42,936 bases of DNA from Rickettsiales bacterium (GCA_002402195.1 NVVL01000004.1:1-42936), one strand, 5' to 3'; positions 28,901 through 39,347 are shown, counted from the first letter of the stretch. Program-made: numbers and translations. Notes: generated by a model from the letters alone, not told the origin.

Positions 28901-30008
28901 CAGCATCTTGGCTTTGATTTTTATCTGCAAATAACGTGTTCCTGATATAAGCATCACCTTGATTTGCAACCTTCAACACTGAAACCGACTTAGCGCCACC
29001 AGACAATAATTTACCCAGCAACTCCTCAGTTATTTGCTCCCCAAGTTCTGCCAAAACCTCACCGCTAGCTGCATCAACCATTTCTTTGCCAACGAACGAA
29101 CCGATAAGAAGATCATCCTGACACAACACTTTTTTCAACCCATTTTCTGCAAACTTTTTTGCAAGCCTAGGTGTGATTTTCTGACCAGCTTCAAGCAATT
29201 GCTCGGAAGTGTCAGCATCAACCAAATCATTAACCAATCTATGAGACAAGACTCTGGCCGGATCAAAATCAACTACCCAACCTTTTTTACCATAATCATA
29301 AGTCTCCGTGTCATAGTAATGTTCCAAAATCTCTTTGGAACCCATGCCAATCGCCATGAGCAACGTAGTCACTGGCAACTTTCTCTTGCGATCAATTCTG
29401 ATATACATCAAGTCTTTTGCATCGAACTCAATGTCTAGCCAAGAACCTCTATAAGGAATAATCCTGGCCGAATACAAAAACTTCCCGGAAGAGTGAGTTT
29501 TCCCATCGTCATGATAGAAAAAACCACCAGGCGATCTGTGCATCTGAGAAACAACAACCCTCTCCGTGCCGTTTATAACGAACGTACCAGTTTTTGTCAT
29601 GAATGGAATATCACCCATGTAAACTTCTTGTTCTTTTATGCCCTTGATCTCACGCGCGCCAGTAGTCTCGTCAACATCCCACACACTCAAACGCAGAGTC
29701 ACCTTCAAAGGAGCAACAAAACTTACGCCTCGCTGGATACATTCTTCAACGTCATATTTAGGAGCGTCAAAACTATATTTTACAAATTCCAGAGTTGCTG
29801 TATTTGACTGGTCTTGAACAGGAAAAATTGAAGCAAGCACAGAATGCAGCCCCTTATTTTCTCTCTTATCGCCAGGCGAATCAATCTGCAGAAACCCTGC
29901 ATCATAGGATTTTTTTTGAATCTCAATTAAATTAGGAATCGAAGCTACTAACTTAATCTTACCAAAGTTTTTTCTAATTCTCTTACTAGTTTGTAAGGGT
30001 TGAGGCAT
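25902..30008 (-). CDS. rpoB: DNA-directed RNA polymerase subunit beta
   Basis: The second catalytic subunit of RNA polymerase, 1368 residues. Seen: [17 protein letters not shown] at the start, the rifampicin-binding cluster (SQLSQFMDQ and [13 protein letters not shown]) with wild-type residues, [16 protein letters not shown], the C-terminal [16 protein letters not shown], and [17 protein letters not shown]. The start at 30008 is chosen over an in-frame ATG 24 codons upstream. GGAG lies 5 nt before 30008, and family members begin at this place. A 378-nt gap to rplL without a strong terminator fits the usual attenuation point, so rpoB expression may be partly separate. Confidence 0.99.
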   Translation of the reverse strand: MPQPLQTSKRIRKNFGKIKLVASIPNLIEIQKKSYDAGFLQIDSPGDKRENKGLHSVLASIFPVQDQSNTATLEFVKYSFDAPKYDVEECIQRGVSFVAPLKVTLRLSVWDVDETTGAREIKGIKEQEVYMGDIPFMTKTGTFVINGTERVVVSQMHRSPGGFFYHDDGKTHSSGKFLYSARIIPYRGSWLDIEFDAKDLMYIRIDRKRKLPVTTLLMAIGMGSKEILEHYYDTETYDYGKKGWVVDFDPARVLSHRLVNDLVDADTSEQLLEAGQKITPRLAKKFAENGLKKVLCQDDLLIGSFVGKEMVDAASGEVLAELGEQITEELLGKLLSGGAKSVSVLKVANQGDAYIRNTLFADKNQSQDAALVDIFRVLRPGEPATVEAGQALFESLFFDPNRYDLSEVGRIKINSRLNIDIPLENTCLTKEDIKSIIRVLIDLKDGKNSVDDIDHLGNRRVRSVGELVENQFRIGLVRMEKSILERMGAVDIDTVMPHDLVNSKSLALVVKEFFNTSQLSQFMDQTNPLSEVTHKRRMSALGPGGVSRDRVGFEVRDVHPTHYGRVCPIETPEGQNIGLINSMAVYARVNKYGFIESPYRRVVDGFVTDEVIYLSAIDEGKYKIAQADMEIGAKGKIMADMVSCRFETGNFVSVVPAEIDFVDVTPMQIVSVAASLIPFLEHDDANRALMGSNMQRQAVPLIGAEAPFVGTGMESIVARDSGAAIMALNDGVVIEVDATRVVVQTVKPKEGGAPEVDIYTLMKFRKSNHNTCINQKPLVSVGQKVSRGEIIVDGPAIDQGEIALGRNTLVAFIPWRGYNFEDAILISERIVKDDVFTSIHIEEFEIVARDTRLGPEEITRDMPNVGEESMRNLDEVGIVHVGAEVKPGDILVGKVTPKSESPVTPEEKLLRAIFGEKASDVRDTSLYVPPGASGTVVEVRVLSRRGVEKDERAVAIEKLQIEKLAKDRDDESGIIDHFVFMRMEKVLEGEVVITGPKGVKPGSVIDSDLLSGLSRGQYWQITVENNSVMDEIEQIKQQYDEKKDQINRHFNTKVERLQSGDDLPQGALKVVKVFIATKHKLQPGDKMAGRHGNKGVISRIMPEEDMPFLEDGTVLDVVLNPLGLPSRMNVGQILETHLGWAAKNLGKNVGEMLEKYSNNDIDIDSMKDFVSKIYKGSDVAKQVKDLSKEDFIEFCGTMKDGVYFSTPVFDGAKVEGVKSMLELAGQNSSGQVRVMDGRTGEYFDRSITVGYKYILKLHHLVSNKIHARSIGPYSLVTQQPLGGKSHFGGQRFGEMEVWALEAYGAAFTLQELLTVKSDDVSGRIKIYENIVKGDSNFTSGVPESFNVMIKEFRSLCLNVQLEKGSKSE

Positions 30009-30386
30009 AAGATCTCCAGATATTTCTATATCAATTACACTTGTATACTGCGAATGAATCTCATCATAACAACGATGCATCTTTATGAATCTTATTCATT
30101 CAAGAAACTTTAACTATAAATTCTTAGTCTAATGACAATAAGCTTATACAATAAATTTGCCAAAAACTCGCAAAGCCACGCAGGCAATACAAGCTTCAAA
30201 CATAGCACAAACTTCAGGAATGCTTAGCAAATTAATATAAACAAACGTAAAATCAAACTTGATATTACTAAAATGCTCAAAAGCTGCACCCCAAACCTAT
30301 ATAAAAATTACGGTCAGAAGTGCAACTAATATCATCCCTTAAACAGAAAGTCAATAACTCAGCTAAAATAATAGCCTAAAAGTTAT
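30009..30386. other. rplL-rpoB intergenic region, no gene seen
   Basis: 378 nt of AT-rich sequence. I see no terminator with a T-tract and no convincing promoter; a weak TTGCGA with a TATA-like box lies around 30130-30175 on the minus strand. In enterobacteria this gap holds an attenuator and an RNase III site, but no strong long stem was found here by eye. Confidence 0.5.
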
Positions 30387-30758
30387 TTATTTAACTTCTG
30401 CTGTAGCGCCTGCAGCTTCTAATTTTGCTTTTATCTCGTCAGCTTCAGATTTAGAAACAGCTTGCTTTATAGGAGATGGAGCACCGTCAACTAATCCTTT
30501 AGCTTCCTTTAGACCAAGAGCAGTAATGACTCTAACAGCTTTGATCACTTCGATTTTTTTGTCACCAATGCTAGCTAGAATAACATCAAATTCTGTTTGT
30601 TCTTCTGCTGCTGCACCGCCTGCTGCAGGAGCTGCCGCCGCTGCTACTGGAGCTGCCGCAGAAACTCCCCATTTTTCCTCAAGCATCTTTGAAAGATCAG
30701 CTGCTTCCATTACCGTAAGAGAAGAAAGATCTTCTGCAATTTTTGTTATATCTGCCAT
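30387..30758 (-). CDS. rplL: 50S ribosomal protein L7/L12
   Basis: The stalk protein that recruits translation GTPases such as EF-G, 123 residues. Seen: an N-terminal dimerisation domain (residues 1-33), an Ala/Gly/Pro hinge ([16 protein letters not shown]) at about 37-53, and a C-terminal factor-binding domain with KIEVIKAVR and [17 protein letters not shown]. It follows rplJ by 32 nt. Its partners L10 and EF-G are encoded in the same operon. Confidence 0.99.
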   Translation of the reverse strand: MADITKIAEDLSSLTVMEAADLSKMLEEKWGVSAAAPVAAAAAPAAGGAAAEEQTEFDVILASIGDKKIEVIKAVRVITALGLKEAKGLVDGAPSPIKQAVSKSEADEIKAKLEAAGATAEVK

Positions 30759-30790
30759 AGTTTTTACCTTTTTAAACTTTATTTTTACTA

Positions 30791-31300
30791 TTAATTTTTA
30801 TCCGCATAAGCCTGCAACACCCTAGCTAAAGCACTTGCTGGAGCCTGAGTCACTCTCGCAAGATTCGTAGCCGGAGCTTGCAGCACGCCAATAATCTTGC
30901 CTCTGAGCGCATCAAGCGATGGCAATTTAGCAAGCTGTTGTATGGCACTTATGTCTAGAATTTTATCATTTACCACGCCGCCGATAATTTTTAAATTATC
31001 ATTAGATTTGGCAAACTCCACCACTCCCTTAGCAGCAGCAACGGGGTCTTCTGAGTATGCTATCGCCGTTGGTCCTGCAAACATTTCAGGATCACCAGCA
31101 AACTTAGAATTCAAAGCTGCTATCTTTGAAAGTGTATTTTTTACTACCTTAAATGACGCACCATTCTCTCTTAAAGAACGACGTAATTTTGTGACCTCTG
31201 TAACTGTCAGGCCGTGGTAGTGAGTAACGATCACAGAATTTGATATTTTATATATCTCTTCTAGCTCCGTTACACAATTCTTTTTATTTGATCTTAACAC
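30791..31300 (-). CDS. rplJ: 50S ribosomal protein L10
   Basis: Anchors the L7/L12 dimers to 23S rRNA; 169 residues. Seen: [33 protein letters not shown], which is typical of L10, a central [16 protein letters not shown], and a C-terminal helix for L7/L12 binding. It lies only 14 nt after rplA, so the long rplJ leader used for L10 autoregulation in E. coli cannot be present in that form. Confidence 0.98.
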   Translation of the reverse strand: MLRSNKKNCVTELEEIYKISNSVIVTHYHGLTVTEVTKLRRSLRENGASFKVVKNTLSKIAALNSKFAGDPEMFAGPTAIAYSEDPVAAAKGVVEFAKSNDNLKIIGGVVNDKILDISAIQQLAKLPSLDALRGKIIGVLQAPATNLARVTQAPASALARVLQAYADKN

Positions 31301-31314
31301 TGTAATTTCTCCAA

Positions 31315-31998
31315 TTATGAAATTGTTGACAAGTCAACTTTAAGAGACGGCCCCATAGTAGAAGAAAGAAAAATACTCTTCATGTAAATTCCCTTCACAC
31401 CAGATGGCTTAGCTTTTATAACTGAACCTATAAATGACTCAGCGTTTTTAAGCAAATCACCTTCCGTAAAGTCGATTTTGCCGATACCAGCATGAATAAC
31501 ACCAGCTTTCTCAACTCTATACTCAACCTGACCACTCTTTGCGTTTTTAACAGCTGTCGCAACATCCGTAGTCACAGTGCCGAGCTTTGGATTAGGCATC
31601 ATGCCCTTTGGCCCCAAAATTCTTGCAACCTGACCAACAACACCCATCATGTCCGGAGTCGCTATGCACACATCAAAGTTAATCTTTCCAGATTTAATCT
31701 CTTCAATAATATCCACAGAACCAGCCATATCTGCGCCAGCACCTTTTGCCTCAGCCACCTTGTCATCCTTACAAATAACAGCCACCTTAACATCCTTACC
31801 ACTTCCAGACGGAAGAGACACCATGCCCCTCACCATTTGGTCTGAGTGACGTGGGTCAACATTAAGATTAATTGCAACATCCAAAGTTTCCTTGAAATTA
31901 GCAAAGCTATTTTTTTTGATAACAGAAATTGCGTCCTTCAAAGAATATTCTTTGCCTGATTCAATCTCTTTTCTTACCGCTGCTATCTTTTTACCCAT
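31315..31998 (-). CDS. rplA: 50S ribosomal protein L1
   Basis: Forms the L1 stalk that helps release deacylated tRNA; 227 residues. Seen: [22 protein letters not shown] near residue 38, [14 protein letters not shown] near 127, and [26 protein letters not shown] at the end. It lies 25 nt after rplK, as in most bacteria. Confidence 0.99.
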   Translation of the reverse strand: MGKKIAAVRKEIESGKEYSLKDAISVIKKNSFANFKETLDVAINLNVDPRHSDQMVRGMVSLPSGSGKDVKVAVICKDDKVAEAKGAGADMAGSVDIIEEIKSGKINFDVCIATPDMMGVVGQVARILGPKGMMPNPKLGTVTTDVATAVKNAKSGQVEYRVEKAGVIHAGIGKIDFTEGDLLKNAESFIGSVIKAKPSGVKGIYMKSIFLSSTMGPSLKVDLSTIS

Positions 31999-32023
31999 AA
32001 TACCAATCTTGTTAATATTTTTC

Positions 32024-32455
32024 TTATTTTACTACTTCAATACCCATAGATTCCGCAGAGCCAGCTATAATCTTCGCAGCCGCCGCCAAATCATTAGCAT
32101 TCAAATCTTCCATCTTGATCTTTGCAATCTCCTCGCAATCAGCCATAGTCACCTTGCCAACATAAGCCTCTTTCTTAGTAGCACCAGCACCCTTCTTAAC
32201 CTTCGCAAATTTTTTCAAATAAAACGAAGCAGGAGGAGTCTTTGTTATAAAAGTAAAACTCTTATCTACAAAAACAGTAATCACTACAGGTACAGGAGTT
32301 CCTGGCTCGAAAGAGCTAGTAGCCGCATTAAACGCCTTACAAAACTCCATGATGTTAACTCCCTTCTGACCAAGAGCCGGACCAACAGGTGGTGCAGGAT
32401 TAGCTTTTCCAGATGGAATGGTTAATTTTATATAACCGCTTATTTTTTTTGCCAT
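32024..32455 (-). CDS. rplK: 50S ribosomal protein L11
   Basis: A component of the GTPase-associated centre, 143 residues. Seen: [28 protein letters not shown] at 16-43, TKTPPASF in the middle, and the C-terminal rRNA-binding domain ending [11 protein letters not shown]. It follows nusG by 45 nt in the conserved order nusG-rplK-rplA. Confidence 0.99.
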   Translation of the reverse strand: MAKKISGYIKLTIPSGKANPAPPVGPALGQKGVNIMEFCKAFNAATSSFEPGTPVPVVITVFVDKSFTFITKTPPASFYLKKFAKVKKGAGATKKEAYVGKVTMADCEEIAKIKMEDLNANDLAAAAKIIAGSAESMGIEVVK

Positions 32456-32500
32456 TAACTTTTACCTTAAATCTTTATTTTCGTATTCTAATTTCGTAAC

Positions 32501-33031
32501 TTAATCATTTTTCTTTACCTGAGAAAAACTAAGCTCAATCGGCGTAGCCTTACCAAATATCGAAATAGAAATCTTCATCTTCTGCCCCTCGCCATCAACG
32601 CTCTCTATAGTGCCAGAGAAACTATCAAACGGCCCATCGATAACTTGAACCTTGTCCCCAGCATTATATAGACTCGAAGCACTAGCCTGCTCCGACTCAG
32701 CTGCAACCTTCCTGAATATAGCTTCAGCTTCAGCATCGCTCAAAGGTTGCGGGGTCGTCTTACTCCCTAAAAAACCAGTGATCTTTGGAACTGATTTTAC
32801 CAAGTGCCAAGATTCATCAGTCATCTTCATCTTAATCAAGATGTAACCCGGCATGAATTTCTTTTCTACAAGAATCTTCTTACCGCGCTTTACCTCAGGC
32901 ACCTCCACAACAGGAACTACTACCTCCTCAAAGAGATCAGACATTTTTTTCTTAACAACCTGATCCTCTATCATTTTCTGAATGCTCTTTTCAGCACCAG
33001 AAACCGCATGTAGAATGTACCACTTAGCCAT
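32501..33031 (-). CDS. nusG: transcription termination/antitermination factor NusG
   Basis: Binds RNA polymerase and couples it to Rho or to the ribosome; 176 residues. Seen: the N-terminal NGN domain beginning KWYILHAVSGAEKSIQKMI, the segment KKFMPGYILIKMKM, and a C-terminal KOW motif (AGDKVQVIDGPFDSFSGTIE). It lies 11 nt downstream of secE. Confidence 0.99.
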   Translation of the reverse strand: MAKWYILHAVSGAEKSIQKMIEDQVVKKKMSDLFEEVVVPVVEVPEVKRGKKILVEKKFMPGYILIKMKMTDESWHLVKSVPKITGFLGSKTTPQPLSDAEAEAIFRKVAAESEQASASSLYNAGDKVQVIDGPFDSFSGTIESVDGEGQKMKISISIFGKATPIELSFSQVKKND

Positions 33032-33042
33032 AATTAATTACG

Positions 33043-33243
33043 CTACTTACCAATATTTAACAACATTTGTACCAAGTTTAGTATGCCGTAATCAACTATC
33101 AAACTCACAATACTAAACAAAAATACCGAAACAACCACAATCAAAGCCGATGTAGTAAGCTCCTTCTTCTCTGGCCATACAACTTTCTTTGTTTCTTGCT
33201 TTACTTGCTCAAAAAACTTATATGACTTCAATCCCTTAAACAT
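33043..33243 (-). CDS. secE: preprotein translocase subunit SecE
   Basis: A single-span clamp of the SecYEG channel, 66 residues, the short bacterial form. Seen: the amphipathic [21 protein letters not shown] helix motif, then one membrane segment ([22 protein letters not shown]). The start at 33243 has AGG 5 nt upstream. A longer in-frame reading would run through the tRNA-Trp gene and is not real. It lies 23 nt after tRNA-Trp, as in Rickettsia. Confidence 0.97.
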   Translation of the reverse strand: MFKGLKSYKFFEQVKQETKKVVWPEKKELTTSALIVVVSVFLFSIVSLIVDYGILNLVQMLLNIGK

Positions 33244-33266
33244 ACAACCTACATCAATTAATAAAG

Positions 33267-33342
33267 TGGCAGGAGTGACAGGAATCGAACCCGCAACCTT
33301 CGGTTTTGGAGACCGACGCTCTACCAATTGAGCTACACTCCT
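33267..33342 (-). tRNA. tRNA-Trp (CCA), 3' CCA encoded
   Basis: A full cloverleaf is readable on the minus strand: acceptor AGGAGTG/CACTCCT, D arm GCTC...GAGC, anticodon stem TCGGT/ACCGA with loop CTCCAAA (anticodon CCA, plus bases 33307-33309), T arm GCGGG...CCTGT with GTTCGAT loop, discriminator G, and encoded CCA at 33267-33269. It lies between fusA and secE and is probably processed from the same transcript. Confidence 0.98.
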
Positions 33343-33423
33343 ATCATACTTCTCGCGCAGATGCAACAATTTTTTTCAATTATCTGCAAATACGCACTTA
33401 AAGATAACTCAAAACTTTAAAAC

Positions 33424-35502
33424 CTATCCGCCTTGCTTACTTAAAATATTATCAACTACATGAGTTGGAACATGCGCATATTTATCAAATTCCATACTAT
33501 ATTGCGCGCGCCCTTGAGACATTGACCTCAAAGTATTCACATAGCCAAACATCTCAGAAAGCGGCACATGAGCAATAATAATTTGAGCATTACCTCTTGG
33601 CTCCATACTCTGCACAGAACCTCTGCGACTGTTTAGATCACCAATAATATCTCCCATGTAATCCTCAGGAGTGATAACCTCAACCTTCATCACAGGCTCA
33701 AGAAGCTTGGCGCCAGCTTGTGGCATACCCTCTCTGAACGCAGCCTTTGCAGCTATTTCAAAAGCGAGCACACTTGAATCCACATCGTGGTACGCACCAT
33801 CTATCAAAGTTGCTTTAAAGTCGATCATCGGATAACCAGCCACCACGCCAGTTGCCATTATGCTCTTAATACCCTTCTCAACACCAGGAATAAATTCCTT
33901 AGGAACAGAACCGCCAACAACTTTACTGACAAACTCAAACCCACTACCAGACTCGCCTGGCTCAAATATGATCTTAACTCTCGCAAATTGACCAGCGCCA
34001 CCAGATTGTTTCTTATGAGTGTAATTGACCTCATGAGCCTGCGTGATCGTCTCGCGATAAGCAACCTCCGGAGCACCAACATTAGCCTCAACGTTAAACT
34101 CTCTTCTCATTCTGTCAACCAGAATCTCAAGATGAAGCTCACCCATACCAGCAATATTAGTCTGTCCATTCTCACTAGAGCTAACTCTGAATGACGGATC
34201 CTCTGATGCAAGTTTCGCAAGAGCAAAACCCATCCTCTCCTGATCCGCAGTAGATTTAGGCTCAACAGCAAGCTGAATCACCGGCTCTGGGAATTCCATT
34301 CTCTCCAAAACAACACCAGCATTCGCAGAACAAAGAGTATCACCAGTAGTCGTGTTCTTAAGACCAGCAATAGCAACAATGTCACCCGCGCACGCTTCTT
34401 TTATATCCTCACGGTCATTAGCATGCATAAGCAACATACGACCAACACGCTCTTTCTGATTTTTAACTGTGTTAATCACAGAAGAACCAGTAGTAATACG
34501 ACCAGAATAAATTCTTACAAAAGTCAAAGAACCCACAAATGGATCAGTCATCACTTTAAATGCTAAACCAGAAAACTCGCCTTCTTCCGAACTCTTAACA
34601 ATTTTTTCTTCACCTGTCTTCGAATCAATCGCCTTAATAGCTGGAATATCCTCAGGAGATGGTAAATAATCAATCACAGCATCCAAAAGAGGCTGCACAC
34701 CCTTGTTTTTAAACGCAGAACCACAAGTAATTGGCACAAACTTACCAGCAATAGTACCTTTTCTGATACAGAACTTAATCTCATCTTCAGTAAGCTCAGC
34801 ACCGTCAAGATATTTCTCCATGATAGCATCGTCAATCTCAGCCGCCATATCCAGCAATTTGGCTCTATATTCCTCAGCCTTCTCCTTAAGATCAGCAGGA
34901 ATCTCACTCTCAGTGAACTCAGCACCAAGACCCTCACTAGACCAAGTGATAGCTTTCATTTTTACCAAATCGACAACACCCAAGAACTCATCTTCAATAC
35001 CGATTGGAAGCTGAATAACAAGAGGGTTCGCACCAAGGCGATCCACAATCATATCAACACATCTGTAAAAATTAGCACCGGCTCTATCTAGCTTATTAAC
35101 AAAGCACATTCTTGGAACATGATACTTGTCAGCCTGACGCCAAACAGTTTCAGATTGCGGCTCAACACCAGCAACACCATCAAAAACAGTAATTGCACCA
35201 TCAAGAACTCTCAAAGAACGCTCCACTTCAATAGTGAAATCAACGTGCCCAGGAGTATCGATTATGTTAATTCTCTTCTCTTTCCAGAAACATGTCGTAG
35301 CAGCAGAAGTGATAGTAATACCCCTTTCCTGCTCCTGCTCCATCCAATCCATCGTGGCTCCACCATCGTGAACCTCGCCAATATTATGAGACTTTCCTGT
35401 ATAATATAAAATACGCTCAGTAGTAGTAGTCTTACCCGCATCAATATGCGCACAAATACCAATGTTACGAACATCAGATAATTTTAATTTCTTTTCAGAC
35501 AT
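33424..35502 (-). CDS. fusA: elongation factor G
   Basis: The translocation GTPase, 692 residues. Seen: P-loop AHIDAGKT at 18-25, switch regions around [27 protein letters not shown] and GSAFKNKG, then domains II-V. The ATG at 35502 is chosen: AGAGG lies 9 nt upstream, overlapping the rpsG stop, while the in-frame TTG at 35508 would be too close to it. No tuf gene follows. Instead tRNA-Trp and secE come next, the chimeric arrangement described in Rickettsia prowazekii. Confidence 0.99.
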   Translation of the reverse strand: MSEKKLKLSDVRNIGICAHIDAGKTTTTERILYYTGKSHNIGEVHDGGATMDWMEQEQERGITITSAATTCFWKEKRINIIDTPGHVDFTIEVERSLRVLDGAITVFDGVAGVEPQSETVWRQADKYHVPRMCFVNKLDRAGANFYRCVDMIVDRLGANPLVIQLPIGIEDEFLGVVDLVKMKAITWSSEGLGAEFTESEIPADLKEKAEEYRAKLLDMAAEIDDAIMEKYLDGAELTEDEIKFCIRKGTIAGKFVPITCGSAFKNKGVQPLLDAVIDYLPSPEDIPAIKAIDSKTGEEKIVKSSEEGEFSGLAFKVMTDPFVGSLTFVRIYSGRITTGSSVINTVKNQKERVGRMLLMHANDREDIKEACAGDIVAIAGLKNTTTGDTLCSANAGVVLERMEFPEPVIQLAVEPKSTADQERMGFALAKLASEDPSFRVSSSENGQTNIAGMGELHLEILVDRMRREFNVEANVGAPEVAYRETITQAHEVNYTHKKQSGGAGQFARVKIIFEPGESGSGFEFVSKVVGGSVPKEFIPGVEKGIKSIMATGVVAGYPMIDFKATLIDGAYHDVDSSVLAFEIAAKAAFREGMPQAGAKLLEPVMKVEVITPEDYMGDIIGDLNSRRGSVQSMEPRGNAQIIIAHVPLSEMFGYVNTLRSMSQGRAQYSMEFDKYAHVPTHVVDNILSKQGG

Positions 35503-35508
35503 TCCCAA

Positions 35509-35991
35509 TTACCTCTGTTGTCTTTGAGCAAAGTGAGCAAACGCCTTATTAGCCTCAGCCATTTTATGCGTATCTTCTCTCTTCTTAATAGCAACACCGC
35601 GACTATTTGCAGCATCAAACAACTCTTCAGCAAGCTTCTCAACCATACTTCTACCAGAGCGCTTTTGAGCAGCATCCACAAGCCAGCGAATAGCAAGAGC
35701 ATAACCTCTTCTCTCATCCACAGGAGATGGAACCTGATAGTTCGCACCACCAACTCTCACAGAAGAAACCTCTACATAAGGCTTTACATTATTGATACTC
35801 TCGTTGAAAGTCTCAAGCGGATTAGCTCCATGCTTTTTTTCGACCCTTTCCATAGCATCATAAACTATCTTCTCTGCAATACTCTTCTTCCCATCTTTCA
35901 TCAAATTATTGATGAATTTAGAAAGCAAAACACTCTTATATTTAGTATCAGGTTTTACAACCCTCTTTACTGCTGCATGACGACGCGACAT
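35509..35991 (-). CDS. rpsG: 30S ribosomal protein S7
   Basis: The primary 16S rRNA 3'-domain binder, 160 residues. Seen: [10 protein letters not shown] start, [18 protein letters not shown], the [14 protein letters not shown] hairpin that contacts the E site, and a C-terminal [18 protein letters not shown]. It lies 35 nt after rpsL. Its stop codon overlaps the fusA Shine-Dalgarno region, which suggests translational coupling. Confidence 0.99.
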   Translation of the reverse strand: MSRRHAAVKRVVKPDTKYKSVLLSKFINNLMKDGKKSIAEKIVYDAMERVEKKHGANPLETFNESINNVKPYVEVSSVRVGGANYQVPSPVDERRGYALAIRWLVDAAQKRSGRSMVEKLAEELFDAANSRGVAIKKREDTHKMAEANKAFAHFAQRQQR

Positions 35992-36026
35992 CTTATATAC
36001 CTTATATCGTTAATTGTACAATTTAT

Positions 36027-36398
36027 TTAAGCTTTAGCAGAAACACCATAACGTGAACGAGCCTGCTTACGCCCTTTCACTCCTTGAGTATCTAAAGCAC
36101 CACGCACGATATGATACTTAACACCAGGTAAATCGGGAACTCTACCACCTCTAACAAGAACAGCTGAGTGCTCTTGAAGATTGTGACCCTCACCCGGGAT
36201 GTAAGCATTAACATACTCACCATTGCTCAAACGCACTCTTGCGATCTTACGAAGAGCTGAGTTTGGCTTTTTAGGTGTTACAGTCTTCACAATAACACAC
36301 ACACCTTTGAGAAAAGGGTTTGAACGAAGCGCCGGAGAATTAGTCTTTCTGACCTTCGACTTCCTACCAAATCTTACTAACTGATTATTTGTTGGCAT
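36027..36398 (-). CDS. rpsL: 30S ribosomal protein S12
   Basis: Monitors decoding at the A site; 123 residues. Seen: [13 protein letters not shown] start, [11 protein letters not shown] with K43 and K44 in the streptomycin-sensitive form, and [26 protein letters not shown]. It is the first gene of the superoperon, about 165-170 nt downstream of a good promoter. Confidence 0.99.
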   Translation of the reverse strand: MPTNNQLVRFGRKSKVRKTNSPALRSNPFLKGVCVIVKTVTPKKPNSALRKIARVRLSNGEYVNAYIPGEGHNLQEHSAVLVRGGRVPDLPGVKYHIVRGALDTQGVKGRKQARSRYGVSAKA

Positions 36399-36568
36399 AT
36401 CACCTTACTATCTATACTTTAAATAAATTACTAAACACGAGGAAGAAACAAGCGACCAAAACTTGGTGCGCAAAGTCCAACCTAAAATTTCTCAGAACTA
36501 TATCCAACTTTTCACCCTTTGGCAAGGACTTTATTCAAAGAAACACATATTATTCCTTCTCACCCAAA

Positions 36569-36596
36569 ATCCTACCCTCTAACCCAAGCATGTCAA
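36569..36596 (-). promoter_or_regulatory. promoter of the rpsL-rpoC superoperon
   Basis: On the minus strand there is a perfect TTGACA (36591-36596), a 16-nt spacer and TAGGAT (36569-36574). Transcription from it would give a leader of about 160 nt before rpsL. No U-tract attenuator was seen in the leader (36399-36560), which is AT-rich and holds no gene. The gap continues to the PAP2 start without other clear signals. Confidence 0.7.
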
Positions 36597-36657
36597 CACT
36601 TGCACATAGGGGCATTTTATTGTAATGTAAATGCATCAATAAAACATAAAAACCCGT

Positions 36658-37302
36658 ATGTACGAAATATTTTATAGTCTATTTGGCTATAACAAGCAAT
36701 TATTCTTAACAATAAACCATTATACAAATATTGGCGCATTACCGCAAGTCTTACAAGCGATTTCGAGTGTATTTTTTATTGCAAACTTCGCAATTGGATA
36801 CATAGCCGCATGCGTGTATGTTTATTATAAAAGCAAAAAAGCACCAAATCAGGAGGCTTATTTTACACCCATCTATAATGAGCTTGTTCGCCTTGGGGCG
36901 TGCTATGCTATGTTTGGTTTTGTGTTTGCTGGGCTTAAATTTTCTGTTAATTTGCAGCGACCATTTTGCTCGCTCCCGCCTGCGGACTTTATTACCATAG
37001 CAGATACCAGCTTGGAGCGTTGCCTTTCCTCGTTTCCGAGCGCTCATACGGGGCTGGCAATATTGGTTGCTTATTGCTTTTGGCGACATATGAATCCGGC
37101 CTTGAAGATTCTTGCGTGCTTGGTCGCTATGGCAGTTGCGACGTCTAGGGTTACGCTTGCAATGCACTATCCAGCAGACATTATTTATAGCATAATCGCG
37201 ACACTGATCAGCATCCTCATTGGTAATAATATATATGCGCTGCTCAAAAACTTGGTGGTCCGGCCAATTGGTAAGATGATAGCTCGGCTGCTCTTTAATT
37301 AG
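36658..37302 (+). CDS. PAP2-family membrane phosphatase
   Basis: A 214-residue membrane phosphatase of the type-2 phosphatidic acid phosphatase fold. The three catalytic motifs are complete: K94-x6-R101-P102, PSAH at 127-130, and S163-R164-x5-H170 followed by D174. About five or six hydrophobic segments surround them. Family members act on phosphatidic acid, phosphatidylglycerol phosphate, lipid A 1-phosphate or undecaprenyl pyrophosphate; the sequence alone does not decide which. The Shine-Dalgarno sequence is weak. It is divergent from the rpsL promoter and convergent with rsmI, 31 nt apart. Confidence 0.9.
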   Translation: MYEIFYSLFGYNKQLFLTINHYTNIGALPQVLQAISSVFFIANFAIGYIAACVYVYYKSKKAPNQEAYFTPIYNELVRLGACYAMFGFVFAGLKFSVNLQRPFCSLPPADFITIADTSLERCLSSFPSAHTGLAILVAYCFWRHMNPALKILACLVAMAVATSRVTLAMHYPADIIYSIIATLISILIGNNIYALLKNLVVRPIGKMIARLLFN

Positions 37303-37333
37303 CCTCCTCTACTTACTTAATTGCACTCACCAC

Positions 37334-38179
37334 TTACTTGACCTCGTTTTTGAGCTGATTGGCTAGCTTGTAAACCTCTTTCCTGCTAATCCGGCCTTTA
37401 TATTTGGAAAACACCTCATCCGAAGCCGTTCTGGCGCTTTCTCCGCGGGAGAGCTTGGCAGACAGCTCGTCTTTGATATCATCTATAGAAAGCTCATCTT
37501 CTGACTTTGGAGATATAGTGAAAACGATCTCTCCTTTTGGGGGATTGTTTTTGTAATATTCTAATAATACGCTTAATTTTTCTGACCTGGATTCCTGATA
37601 TAATTTTGTGAGCTCCCGGCCGATATTAGCCTCCCGGTCGCCAAAAACTTCTATCGCAACCTCTAACGAACTCACTATTCGGTTTGCCGTTTCGTAGAAA
37701 ACAATAGTGGCGTTTAAATCAGCAAACTCCTCAAACGCCTTCTTTTTCTTCTCCTTTGTTTTAGGCAGAAATCCGGCAAATAAGAACCTATCTGTAGCAA
37801 TCCCAGACAATGTCAGAGCCGTTATCGCAGCGCACGCTCCGGGAATTGCGTCTATGTGATGACCATCCGCTTTGAGCTCACGCACTAGCTTATAGCCAGG
37901 ATCCGAAATAAGCGGAGTGCCCGCATCCGAAATAAGCGACACTGCCATTCCCTTTGCAATATAACCTTTAATGGTGCGGCGAAGCGAGTTGTCGCTATTA
38001 TCGTTATATACTTTTAACGAAGCCTTGATACCATGTTTTGCTAGCAATTTACCAGACACTCTAGTATCCTCGCATAGTATGACATCGGAGCTCTTTAGAG
38101 TCTCTAATGCGCGTAGTGATATGTCACCTAAATTACCTATTGGCGTTGAGACAATATAAAGCCCTGCTATTAAACCCAT
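37334..38179 (-). CDS. rsmI: 16S rRNA 2'-O-ribose C1402 methyltransferase RsmI
   Basis: A SAM-dependent SPOUT-unrelated (tetrapyrrole-methylase fold) enzyme that methylates C1402 in the decoding centre. The protein has 281 residues. Seen: LYIVSTPIGNLGDISLRALE at the start, CEDTR at 36-40, SLISDAGTPLISDPGYKLV near 80-98, the IPGACAAITALTLSG loop, FAGFLPKTKEKKK, and the GRELTKLYQE segment. It is divergent from the LpoA-like gene with a 25-nt gap, the same pairing as yraL/lpoA in E. coli. Confidence 0.97.
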   Translation of the reverse strand: MGLIAGLYIVSTPIGNLGDISLRALETLKSSDVILCEDTRVSGKLLAKHGIKASLKVYNDNSDNSLRRTIKGYIAKGMAVSLISDAGTPLISDPGYKLVRELKADGHHIDAIPGACAAITALTLSGIATDRFLFAGFLPKTKEKKKKAFEEFADLNATIVFYETANRIVSSLEVAIEVFGDREANIGRELTKLYQESRSEKLSVLLEYYKNNPPKGEIVFTISPKSEDELSIDDIKDELSAKLSRGESARTASDEVFSKYKGRISRKEVYKLANQLKNEVK

Positions 38180-38204
38180 TCATTCCTCGTTGGAGAGTTA
38201 ATTT

Positions 38205-39347
38205 ATGCATAATATAAAACAAAAATTCTTAAAATACATCTTTTCTTTTGTATGTTTTGCTTTTCTTGGCTCATGTTCCCAAACTGGTGACTATTTTAAA
38301 GCCGGAAATGCAGCTGATATAGCGATTTTGCTTCCTATGTCTGGAGTGGAAGCAGAGATGGGTATGGAATATGCAAAAATGATCAAAATGGGTATTAAAG
38401 ATAGCGCCGCTAGTAAAATTAAAGTCACAATATATGACTCAGCAAATCAAGAAGCGCTCGAGGATTCTCTGGATAAAATATTAAACCGAGGAACGGACAT
38501 AATCATAGGTCCTATATATTCAGGACCTACCAAAATAGTAGCAGAAAAGGCAGGAAGCAAAGGTATCATCACGATTTCATTTTCAAATAATCCAACACTT
38601 GCAGAGCAAAATCTCTTTATATATGGACACGCACCAATGCGTCAGCTTGAGCAAATTACTAACTATTTTTTGGATAATGGACATAAAAACTATATCGCAC
38701 TTTTGCCGTCTGGGAAACATTCGAATGTAGTGAGCAAAATCTTGAGAGAAATGATCATTGACGGAGATGGAATACTTAGTCGCTTGGAGCTTTATGGAGC
38801 CTCTCCTGAGGATATAAAATCTTCCGTGAAAATCGTATCAGAAACCGCAAGCCAGCTGAATGAGAGCGATCTAAACCTAACCCAACCCGTGATCCTGATC
38901 GCCGATGACCCTGTTACTTTGGAAATGGTATATGCTAATATTCGTAAATATGGGCTGGATAAAAAAGCGATAATTGCTGGTGATAGCAGAATCAATATCG
39001 ACTCGCCATTTAATACGAATATCTCCTTCACCGGAACTCTGGGCGTTGCAAATGAAAAACTCGCTGCGCGCGCCAGAAAAGCCGGGGTGAGGCATATTTC
39101 CTTTATGCATGCTCTGGCTTATGATGCCGGGAAAATGACCGGAAAATATATTGGAAAAAGATATAATAAAGAGGAATTCCTAACCCGGATGAATTCTAAA
39201 GAAGAATTTATTGGCATCGCTGGTAGAATCCATTTTATCGACTCTATCGCCCAGCGTAAATATGATGTGATTCGGAAAGAAAATGGTATTTATGTTGGGG
39301 ATGTGAAGAGGGGTTATGGGAGGTCATCGCCCGTGCATAGCCGCTAG
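38205..39347 (+). CDS. LpoA-like lipoprotein with periplasmic-binding fold
   Basis: A 380-residue predicted lipoprotein. The signal peptide ends in lipobox LGSC with lipidated C24. The rest is a type-1 periplasmic-binding (Peripla_BP_6) fold: ADIAILLPMSGVEAEMG at about 37-53, RGTDIIIGPIYSGPTKIVAEKA, ITISFSNNPTLA, and a second lobe from about 165. This domain is the C-terminal half of LpoA, the activator of penicillin-binding protein 1A; the N-terminal TPR half of LpoA is absent. GGAGAG lies upstream of the ATG. Next to rsmI, a role as penicillin-binding protein activator is the best guess; an ABC-type amino acid receptor is the alternative. Confidence 0.85.
   Translation: MHNIKQKFLKYIFSFVCFAFLGSCSQTGDYFKAGNAADIAILLPMSGVEAEMGMEYAKMIKMGIKDSAASKIKVTIYDSANQEALEDSLDKILNRGTDIIIGPIYSGPTKIVAEKAGSKGIITISFSNNPTLAEQNLFIYGHAPMRQLEQITNYFLDNGHKNYIALLPSGKHSNVVSKILREMIIDGDGILSRLELYGASPEDIKSSVKIVSETASQLNESDLNLTQPVILIADDPVTLEMVYANIRKYGLDKKAIIAGDSRINIDSPFNTNISFTGTLGVANEKLAARARKAGVRHISFMHALAYDAGKMTGKYIGKRYNKEEFLTRMNSKEEFIGIAGRIHFIDSIAQRKYDVIRKENGIYVGDVKRGYGRSSPVHSR

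Noticed and set aside
30009..30080. In-frame upstream ATG of rpoB (24 extra codons)
   Set aside because: The extra residues are unlike RpoB, and a GGAG sits correctly for the start at 30008.
31892..32425. 177-codon plus-strand open frame opposite rplK and rplA
   Set aside because: It is a shadow of conserved ribosomal genes, Ser/Arg/Leu-rich without domain signs.
33244..33369. N-terminal extension of the secE frame by 42 codons
   Set aside because: It translates the tRNA-Trp gene; a good start with AGG upstream lies at 33243, and the shorter product matches the SecE family length.
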